A stretch of DNA of 9,020 bases from JBAXGE01 sp044344145 (lineage in GTDB: Bacteria > Planctomycetota > Phycisphaerae > WQYP01), in the NCBI GenBank assembly GCA_044344145.1, contig JBIJDM010000110.1, forward strand, positions 1 to 9,020, given 5' to 3'. A model generated the notes under the pieces. It ran no database searches, was not told the DNA's origin, and saw only the letters and a program-made list of their open reading frames with translations. The position numbers and the translations under genes were made by a program. Shown piece by piece: positions 1-5,409 of this stretch (the stretch's first letter is position 1; every line of letters begins with the position of its first letter).

Positions 1-81
1 TGGGCCAAGGATCATTGGGAAGTGATGGGGCGTGATCCTTCGCTGGAAGCAAAGATTCTGGATCGGGTTTTACCGCAATAA
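1..81 (+). CDS. 3' end of an unidentified protein-coding gene
   Basis: Frame 1 is open from the left edge to a TAA at 79-81 and encodes 26 residues, starting WAKDHWEVMGRDPS and ending ILDRVLPQ. The sequence is amphipathic and charged, as expected for a cytoplasmic C-terminal helix. The 'RDPSLE' stretch faintly recalls the C-termini of RecG-type helicases, but too little is visible to name it. It is treated as real because it stops just before a strong intrinsic terminator and converges tail-to-tail with the efflux operon. It could still be a chance open frame. Confidence 0.5.
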   Translation, partial: WAKDHWEVMGRDPSLEAKILDRVLPQ

Positions 82-118
82 CCGGACCTTACCCGCAGTA
101 AAAAAATAGTATAAAACA

Positions 119-155
119 CCAACGGCCAAACTCGGATACGGAGTTTGGCCGTTGG
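119..155. terminator. Bidirectional intrinsic terminator
   Basis: A perfect 15-bp inverted repeat (arms 119-133 CCAACGGCCAAACTC and 141-155) encloses a 7-nt loop. On the + strand it is followed by a short T-rich stretch (GCTTTATT, 156-163). On the minus strand it is followed by a longer T-rich tract, the complement of the A-rich 100-116. It lies between the convergent ends of the gene at 1-81 and the RND pump gene, so it probably ends both transcripts. The T tract is better for the minus strand, meaning the efflux operon. Confidence 0.88.
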
Positions 156-187
156 GCTTTATTACGCAGGCGTTGGGCATATCCCCC

Positions 188-3100
188 TTACTCATCCATA
201 TTATCCACCGGCAGGCCATGGCCGGGGCGATTGGCGTAGAGCAGCCAGTAGACCAGCGGGATGACAAAGATGGTGAACAGTGTGGAGGCAAACAGGCCGA
301 AGATCAGTGACCAGGCGAGGCCCGAGAAAATCGGGTCCACGATGATGGGCACCGCGCTGAGCATGGCGGCACCCGCCGTCAGCAGAATAGGCCGCAGCCG
401 CACCACGCGGGATTCCATGATGGCATCGAAGAGATTGTGCCCGCGTTTGAGCGACAGGTGGATGAAGTCCACCAGAATAATCGCATCACGGGTGACGATC
501 CCCGACAGCGCGATCATACCGATCATGGCGGTGGCGGTGAAGAAAATGCCATCGTTATAACCGCCGATATTGTGACTGCCCATGGCGTTGAGCAGCCAGA
601 AGCCGGGCATGACGCCCAGCACGGTCAGCGGGATGGCCATCATGACAATCAACGGCACCACAAAGGAACTGGTTTGCCATACCAGCAGAATGTATATGGC
701 TACCATCGCCGCGGCGAAGGCCAGGCCCAGATCACGGAATACGTCGAGGGTGATTTGCCATTCGCCTTCGCCGGCGAAGTTCACCCGATTGCCGGCGGGA
801 AGTTGCCAGGCGATATCGCTGCCATTGCGCAGGTAGGTCCGCCCCGCCAACGGCCGGCCGGGGGTGGTCGCCACCCAGCCGTAGGGTTGCGTCGTGGGCA
901 CTGCCGCGGTGGTGATCTGGTCGGCTTGAATATCCAATACCACTTCGGCCGGGGGCCGTCCGGCGGTCTCGGCAAACAGATAGGCCACCCGCTGCAAGTT
1001 CTTGTGGTAGATGGGCTGCTCTACGGTCGTTTGCTGCCAGCGGCCTAATTCACCAAGTTGTACCAGTTGGCCATTGCGACCCGTGAGGCTCAGTCGTTCC
1101 AGATCGTTGGGGCTGGTCCGTAAATTACGCGGCAGACGCATTTCAATCTGCAAGGGTTGGCGTTCGGCCGGGACACGCAATTCACCAACACTGACCCCGC
1201 CGGTGGCGATTTGCACGCTGGCGGCGACTTGCTGGGCGGAGATGCCGTTAAGGGCAGCTTTTTCCTGATCGAGTTGGAAGACCCAGCGGGTTTGCGCCGC
1301 TTCGCGGGTGTCGTCCACATCCACCACGCCGGGTTCGCGGGCTACGCGCTGGCGCAGCGTACCCAACGCGCCAAGGATATCGTCATAACTTTGCGCGGGC
1401 GTGCCGTAGACTTCGGCCACGACACTGGCCATGACCGGCGGGCCGGGCGGGGTTTCGACCAGTTTCAGGGCGACATTATGAGTTTGGGCAATGCGGTCAA
1501 GTTCGCCGCGCAGACTCAGCCCCAGTGCATGACTTTGTTGGGTACGGTTTTTCTTACTCACCAGATTGAGGCGAATTTCCGCGACGTTTTCTCCCTTACG
1601 CAGATAGTAGTGCCGGACCAGACCGTTGAAATCCATTGGACTGGCCACGCCGACATAGCTGGTCAGGTCGGTGACTTCGGGCACGGTGCCCAGATATTTT
1701 TCGAAGTCCCGAACCGCCGCATCGGACGCTTGCAGTGTGGTACCCTCGGGGAAATCCAGCACCAGCAGCAGTTCGTTTTTATTATCAAAGGGCAGCATCT
1801 TAAGCGGCACACTGCGGTTGGCGGCCAGATACATCGCCGCCCCGGTCAGGAGCGCCACGCCGGCCAGAAAGCTGTACGCGATCCAGCGTTTGTGCAGCAG
1901 CGGGGCCATGATGGGGTAGAAGAATTTATAGACGCGGGTTTGCTTCACATCGGTTTCGTGGGCTTCGGCTTGATGACTGCGGGCCAATTTGCACACGTGG
2001 CCTTTGAGAACGTGATAACTCAGCCAAGGGGTGATGGTGAAGGCGACCAGCATGGACATGGCCATGGCCACGGGGACATTCAGGGCCATGGGCCGCATGT
2101 ACGGACCCATCATGCCGGTGATGAAGAACATCGGGATAAAGGAGAGGATCACGGCCAGCGTGGCGGTGATCAACGGTGGGCGAATTTCGGCCACGGCTTC
2201 CATAACGATGCGTTTGCTGGCCCGGCCCAACATGCCAAAATGCCGGGAGATGTTTTCGACATCCACAATCGGGTCGTCCACCAGCAGCCCCAGCGCGAGG
2301 ATCAGCGCAAACAGGGTGACGCGGTTGATGCTGAACCCCAGCATCATATTGACGGCCAGCGTGAGGCCAAAGACCACGGGTACCGCCACGGTGACAATGA
2401 GGGCTTCGCGCCAACCCAGACCCACGGTCAGGAGCATGATGACAATCAGAATCGCCACCCAGAGTCCCTCGACCAGTTCGTTCACTTTTTCATTGGCCGT
2501 CAGACCGTTGTTGCGCGTGATGATCAGTTCCATCCCGGCGGGCAGCAGTGCGGGGGCCAACTCCTGCGCGTGCCGGATGGCATTTTCTGCCACCGCGACG
2601 GCGTTGGTCCCCGGTTTTTTGGCCAGCGCGATAGTGATGGCGGGACTGGCTTCGGGGCTGGCCTGCCCGCCGATCCGGGTGCCGGGGGCGTTATGGTGTG
2701 GCTTGACCTCGTGGGCGGGGCCCCAGGTGTGGCGCACATAATTGTCCAACTCAGAGGCGCCATCCACCACGCGCGCGACCTGATGCAGATAAACAGGCTT
2801 ATCCTGCCACACGCCGACCACGAGTTGTTCCAGCATGGTGGTGCTGGTCAGCAAATATCCGGCCCGCACCTGCGTGCGGCTTTGGCCGGTGGTCATCTCG
2901 CCGCTCTGGTAGGCCTGATTGCTGGTGGTGATGGCCTGCTGCACCAGCAGGGGATCAAGCCGGTGGGCTTCAAGTTGATCGGGCCGCAGTTCCACGCGGA
3001 TCTGGCGGGGCTGTCCGCCGATGACCTGAACCCGGGAGAGGTCATTCTGGGTGGCCAGCCGTGCGGCGAGTTCTTCGGCCACGCGGCGCTGGGCCAGCGG

Positions 3101-3592
3101 ATCACTCCCGCCGCGCAGGGTAAACGTGACCACCGGCACATCGTCGATTTCCACTGGCTTGACGATCCACCGCGCCACCCCGGCGGGGATCAGATCCTGA
3201 TTTTCGTCCAGCTTCTTGAAGATTTTGACCAGACTGCGTTCGCGGTCCTGGCCGACATGAAAGCGCACAATCACGAGCGCCTGTTCCGCCCGGCTGGTGG
3301 AGTATACATGCTCCACGCCGTCAATCTGGTAGAGCACCCGTTCCAGCGGGGTGGTGACAAGTTGTTCGACTTCCGTGGCGCTACGGCCGGGCACGCTGAC
3401 CATGATATCAGCCATGGGCACGACAATTTGCGGGTCTTCCTCGCGCGGGGTCATCACCAGCGCGGCGAGTCCCACCAAGGAGGCCAGCAGAATCAGTATC
3501 ACCGATAGATTGGATTGCAGGAAGACGCGCACAATCTTGTCGGTGATATGGTGGCCGGCGGGTTCCGGCGGGGGGGCAGAAGGTGTGGACAT
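188..3592 (-). CDS. RND-family efflux pump, inner-membrane permease (AcrB/CzcA superfamily)
   Basis: This 1134-residue protein is a proton-driven RND transporter, expected to work as a trimer that passes substrate from periplasm or inner membrane to an outer-membrane channel. The layout is classic: TM1 at about 31-49, a large periplasmic loop, TM2-TM6 at about 375-522, TM7 at about 570-591, a second periplasmic loop, and TM8-TM12 at about 955-1118. TM4 has the signature GLLVDDPIVDVENISRH, with D439 and D440 matching the AcrB proton-relay pair D407/D408. In TM10, R1035 (GIVTRDAI) sits where AcrB has K940. The DD pair is more like drug (HAE) than heavy-metal (HME) pumps, which usually have DG there. 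The early segment TPREEDPQI marks a subgroup that is not well characterised. It is about 90 residues longer than AcrB, mostly in periplasmic loops; one loop (288-300) holds four His. The ATG is preceded by GGGAG at 7-nt spacing. It starts 15 nt after the adaptor gene, so they are co-transcribed. Substrate unknown. Confidence 0.95.
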   Translation of the reverse strand: MSTPSAPPPEPAGHHITDKIVRVFLQSNLSVILILLASLVGLAALVMTPREEDPQIVVPMADIMVSVPGRSATEVEQLVTTPLERVLYQIDGVEHVYSTSRAEQALVIVRFHVGQDRERSLVKIFKKLDENQDLIPAGVARWIVKPVEIDDVPVVTFTLRGGSDPLAQRRVAEELAARLATQNDLSRVQVIGGQPRQIRVELRPDQLEAHRLDPLLVQQAITTSNQAYQSGEMTTGQSRTQVRAGYLLTSTTMLEQLVVGVWQDKPVYLHQVARVVDGASELDNYVRHTWGPAHEVKPHHNAPGTRIGGQASPEASPAITIALAKKPGTNAVAVAENAIRHAQELAPALLPAGMELIITRNNGLTANEKVNELVEGLWVAILIVIMLLTVGLGWREALIVTVAVPVVFGLTLAVNMMLGFSINRVTLFALILALGLLVDDPIVDVENISRHFGMLGRASKRIVMEAVAEIRPPLITATLAVILSFIPMFFITGMMGPYMRPMALNVPVAMAMSMLVAFTITPWLSYHVLKGHVCKLARSHQAEAHETDVKQTRVYKFFYPIMAPLLHKRWIAYSFLAGVALLTGAAMYLAANRSVPLKMLPFDNKNELLLVLDFPEGTTLQASDAAVRDFEKYLGTVPEVTDLTSYVGVASPMDFNGLVRHYYLRKGENVAEIRLNLVSKKNRTQQSHALGLSLRGELDRIAQTHNVALKLVETPPGPPVMASVVAEVYGTPAQSYDDILGALGTLRQRVAREPGVVDVDDTREAAQTRWVFQLDQEKAALNGISAQQVAASVQIATGGVSVGELRVPAERQPLQIEMRLPRNLRTSPNDLERLSLTGRNGQLVQLGELGRWQQTTVEQPIYHKNLQRVAYLFAETAGRPPAEVVLDIQADQITTAAVPTTQPYGWVATTPGRPLAGRTYLRNGSDIAWQLPAGNRVNFAGEGEWQITLDVFRDLGLAFAAAMVAIYILLVWQTSSFVVPLIVMMAIPLTVLGVMPGFWLLNAMGSHNIGGYNDGIFFTATAMIGMIALSGIVTRDAIILVDFIHLSLKRGHNLFDAIMESRVVRLRPILLTAGAAMLSAVPIIVDPIFSGLAWSLIFGLFASTLFTIFVIPLVYWLLYANRPGHGLPVDNMDE

Positions 3593-3607
3593 GGTGACGC
3601 TCCCGAA

Positions 3608-4735
3608 TTATGGGGCCGGTGGGGTGAAAATAACTTCGCCCAAAGTCAGGCCACTGAGGATTTCGATTTTGTCGCCGGGCAGACTGCGGCCGGTGAGGAT
3701 GCTGCGGGTCGTGGGCACGTATTCCGGCAGGCTGCGTTCACCCGGATTTTTCACCGCTACATAGACCATCTCCAACTGGCCCACGCGTTGAATGGCGCGG
3801 GCGGGGATGACCAGCAGACGCTCGGTTTCCAGCGGGACTTGCAACCGCCCAAAGGTGCCGGCAAACAATCCCGCCGGGCAGGGACCGGTGACTTTAACCT
3901 GAAAACTGCGGCTGGCAGGATCGGCCAGCGGGACGATTTCGCTGATGGTGCCGGAGCAAAGTTTATCGCCGAAGGCGTCAATTTTGACGCCCAGTTGCTG
4001 GCCGATCTGCAATTGGCCGATCAGGCCCTCGCGCACACTGGCGACCATTTGCATCCGGGTGGGGTCATAGAGCGTCAGCAGAATCTGGCCGGGGGTGACC
4101 ATATCGCCGACTTCCACTTTTTTATCCACCACGGTGCCGGTGAGGGGCGCCTTGATGAGGCTGTGATCGAGCATAATTTTGGTTTCCGCCACCATTTGCT
4201 GGATACGGGCCACTTCGGCCAGGGCGCTGGTGTGGGCCACGGTGGCTTTGTCCAATTCAAATTGGGTGGCGACTTTTTGGGCGATCAGATTGCGGATGCG
4301 GGTGAGTTGGATTTCAGCATCATCACGTTGAGCCACGACCGCTGCGAGGGTGGCGTTGGCCTGATTGATCCGTGACTGTAAATCGCGGTCATCAAGCCGG
4401 ACCAGAACTTGGTCGGCTTGTACCGCTTGTCCCGCCTTGAGATTGATTTCCATGACCCGGGCCATGATGCGTGCGGCGATGTTCACCTCGTGGACGGCTT
4501 TGATCGTCCCGACCACGGGCTCGATGCGGGGCAGGATGAGTTCTTCGACGGGCACGCGTGTCCAGTTGGCGGGAATGGCGGGGGTGTTCGTGGTGGTAGT
4601 ATGTGTGCCGGGGGCGACTTTGGGGGCAAAATAACCCGTCAGCCAGAGCAGCAGGCCAGCCATAATCCCGATAAACACCAATGTAACCAGCGACCAACGC
4701 AGCAGTTTGAAGATTTGGGTAACACGTTGCGCCAT
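3608..4735 (-). CDS. RND periplasmic adaptor (HlyD/AcrA-type membrane fusion protein)
   Basis: This 375-residue protein is the adaptor that links the RND pump to an outer-membrane channel. A single N-terminal membrane anchor lies at about 15-36, with no lipobox, followed by a Thr/Pro-rich linker (40-58). A lipoyl half-motif at about 84-116 (AGQAVQADQVLVRLD) is followed by an alpha-helical hairpin at about 117-190. The second lipoyl half is at about 191-223 (HSLIKAPLTGTV, then GDMVTPGQ). Beta-barrel and membrane-proximal domains follow to the C-terminus. Length and order fit the family. Two cysteines (C260, C286) in the beta-barrel could form a disulfide, which is inference. The ATG has a good Shine-Dalgarno, GAGGTGA, at 4742-4746 on the opposite strand. 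It is the first main gene of the minus-strand operon, behind a roughly 160-nt leader, and ends 15 nt before the pump gene. Confidence 0.95.
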   Translation of the reverse strand: MAQRVTQIFKLLRWSLVTLVFIGIMAGLLLWLTGYFAPKVAPGTHTTTTNTPAIPANWTRVPVEELILPRIEPVVGTIKAVHEVNIAARIMARVMEINLKAGQAVQADQVLVRLDDRDLQSRINQANATLAAVVAQRDDAEIQLTRIRNLIAQKVATQFELDKATVAHTSALAEVARIQQMVAETKIMLDHSLIKAPLTGTVVDKKVEVGDMVTPGQILLTLYDPTRMQMVASVREGLIGQLQIGQQLGVKIDAFGDKLCSGTISEIVPLADPASRSFQVKVTGPCPAGLFAGTFGRLQVPLETERLLVIPARAIQRVGQLEMVYVAVKNPGERSLPEYVPTTRSILTGRSLPGDKIEILSGLTLGEVIFTPPAP

Positions 4736-4894
4736 GAGTCACCTCACGAAAGGGCGAAAAATCGGAGTAATTAATCCCTAGATTACCATAGATTCGCAAT
4801 TGGGCGAAGATAAATACCAGATGGATTAATGGCTGGGGATATCTGACTGGAAGAATGGGTTTGCATCTGCTATGCTCCTATGAAGTAATCTTCT
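4736..4894 (-). other. Long 5' leader of the efflux operon
   Basis: If the promoter at 4901-4929 is right, transcription starts near 4894 and the mRNA has about 158 untranslated nucleotides before the adaptor start codon. The leader is AT-richer than the flanking genes and holds one short ORF with its own ribosome binding site (see 4783-4866). I saw no strong intrinsic terminator hairpin or recognised riboswitch in it. Confidence 0.45.
4783..4866 (-). CDS. Possible 27-residue leader peptide ORF upstream of the efflux genes
   Basis: Within the leader, an ATG (4864-4866) opens a 27-codon ORF ending in TAA at 4783-4785. The peptide begins MQTHSSSQISPAINPSG and ends PIANLW. AGGAG precedes the ATG by 8 nt, a convincing Shine-Dalgarno. 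The peptide is polar, has no membrane segment, and matches nothing I know. The stop lies 47 nt before the adaptor ATG, so it could affect downstream translation or be a chance ORF. No run of regulatory codons is obvious. Confidence 0.3.
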   Translation of the reverse strand: MQTHSSSQISPAINPSGIYLRPIANLW

Positions 4895-4924
4895 GATATA
4901 ACTATATCGCCATACGGTAATATA
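4895..4924. promoter_or_regulatory. Overlapping inverted repeats, probable ArsR-type operator
   Basis: A perfect 6-bp inverted repeat, GATATA-AC-TATATC, occupies 4895-4908. Its right arm is reused as the left arm of a second, imperfect 9-bp repeat (4903-4911 TATATCGCC and 4916-4924 GGTAATATA, 7 of 9 paired, 4-nt spacer). ArsR/SmtB dimers bind AT-rich dyads of this kind over promoters. The site covers the -10 and spacer of the minus-strand promoter and part of the -10 for the regulator gene. Binding by the adjacent ArsR-type protein is inferred from position. Confidence 0.6.
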
Positions 4925-4929
4925 GTCAA
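4901..4929 (-). promoter_or_regulatory. Sigma70-type promoter of the efflux operon
   Basis: Read on the minus strand, TTGACT (complement of 4924-4929, 5 of 6 to the -35 consensus) is separated by exactly 17 nt from TATAGT (complement of 4901-4906, 5 of 6 to the -10). Predicted transcription start is near 4894. The spacer and -10 lie in the inverted repeats, which suits repression by exclusion of RNA polymerase. Confidence 0.75.
4921..4926 (+). promoter_or_regulatory. Candidate -10 element for the ArsR-type gene
   Basis: TATAGT matches the -10 consensus at 5 of 6 positions and would start transcription near 4933, giving a short leader of about 17 nt that keeps the Shine-Dalgarno at 4938-4942. 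No good -35 is seen 16-18 nt upstream. The hexamer overlaps the -35 of the divergent efflux promoter by three bases, so the two promoters could compete. TATAAC at 4897-4902 is an alternative -10. Confidence 0.4.
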
Positions 4930-4949
4930 GCGAAATTAGGAGTCTCACG

Positions 4950-5327
4950 ATGGCAAATGCGAAAAATAGCCCATCCCGCAATGAATCACCGGTGGCCCAT
5001 ACCATGCCCCGGCAGATGATTGAGGACGTGGCGGGGGTATTCTCAGTGATGAGTGATCCCACACGGTTGCGGATTTTACAGCTTTTGAAGCAAGGACCGT
5101 TGTGTGTGGGGGATATTGTCACCGCGTTGGACCTGAAACAGGCCAATGTGTCCAAACAATTGGGGATTTTGCACGAACGGCATCTGGTGGACCGCCGGCG
5201 GGAGGGGACGCAGGCGATTTACTTTATTTGTGAACCGATGATTTTTGAGATGTGTCATCTGGTGTGTGGCAAAATCGAGCGGGACGTGCAGGAACGTCTG
5301 GAACGCATCCAGCGCGATCAGAACTAA
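4950..5327 (+). CDS. ArsR/SmtB-family winged-helix transcriptional repressor
   Basis: This 125-residue protein has the ArsR fold. After about 20 polar residues comes the family signature around FSVMSDPTRLRILQLL (31-46), then LCVGDIV (51-57), a recognition helix around KQANVSKQLGILHERHLV (63-80), a wing (RRREGTQAIYFI, 82-93) and a C-terminal alpha-5 (about 96-118). Family members are dimeric repressors released from DNA by metal ions, metalloids or reactive sulfur. Cysteines are C52 (at the start of the helix where ArsR proteins have ELCVCDL, here with only the first Cys), C94, and C102 and C106 in alpha-5 (MCHLVC). That suggests thiol or soft-metal sensing, which is inference. AGGAG at 4938-4942 sits 7 nt before the ATG. 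The gene is divergent from the efflux operon with dyads between, so it likely regulates the pump and itself. Confidence 0.93.
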   Translation: MANAKNSPSRNESPVAHTMPRQMIEDVAGVFSVMSDPTRLRILQLLKQGPLCVGDIVTALDLKQANVSKQLGILHERHLVDRRREGTQAIYFICEPMIFEMCHLVCGKIERDVQERLERIQRDQN

Positions 5328-5368
5328 CGCATTTTCGTGGGAACATTCTGGGGGTTTGCGGCGTCTAT

Positions 5369-5377
5369 TGCTACAAT
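5369..5377 (+). promoter_or_regulatory. Candidate extended -10 promoter of the DUF4175-like gene
   Basis: TGCTACAAT carries TACAAT (5 of 6 to the -10) preceded by the TGn extension. No convincing -35 lies 16-18 nt upstream, as is usual for extended -10 promoters. It lies in the 82-nt gap after the regulator gene, with a start near 5384. I saw no clear terminator hairpin between the regulator and this site, so read-through from upstream is also possible. Confidence 0.4.
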
Positions 5378-5409
5378 GAAGCCACAGTGGCAACGTAAGC
5401 ATATAGGAT

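Noticed and set aside
1157..3508. A 783-codon open frame on the + strand, antisense to the RND pump gene
   Set aside because: It lies wholly inside the pump gene on the opposite strand. Its product is rich in His, Gly, Gln and Asp with no domain, as expected from reading a GC-rich gene backwards. The pump frame has clear family motifs throughout.
3515..4375. A 286-codon + strand open frame opposite the adaptor gene
   Set aside because: Antisense to a well-supported HlyD-type gene, with a similar His/Gly/Asp-rich composition and no recognisable motif.
4826..5155. A 109-codon minus-strand frame across the ArsR-type gene and its promoter
   Set aside because: It runs antisense to the regulator gene and through the operator and promoter, with no recognisable domain.
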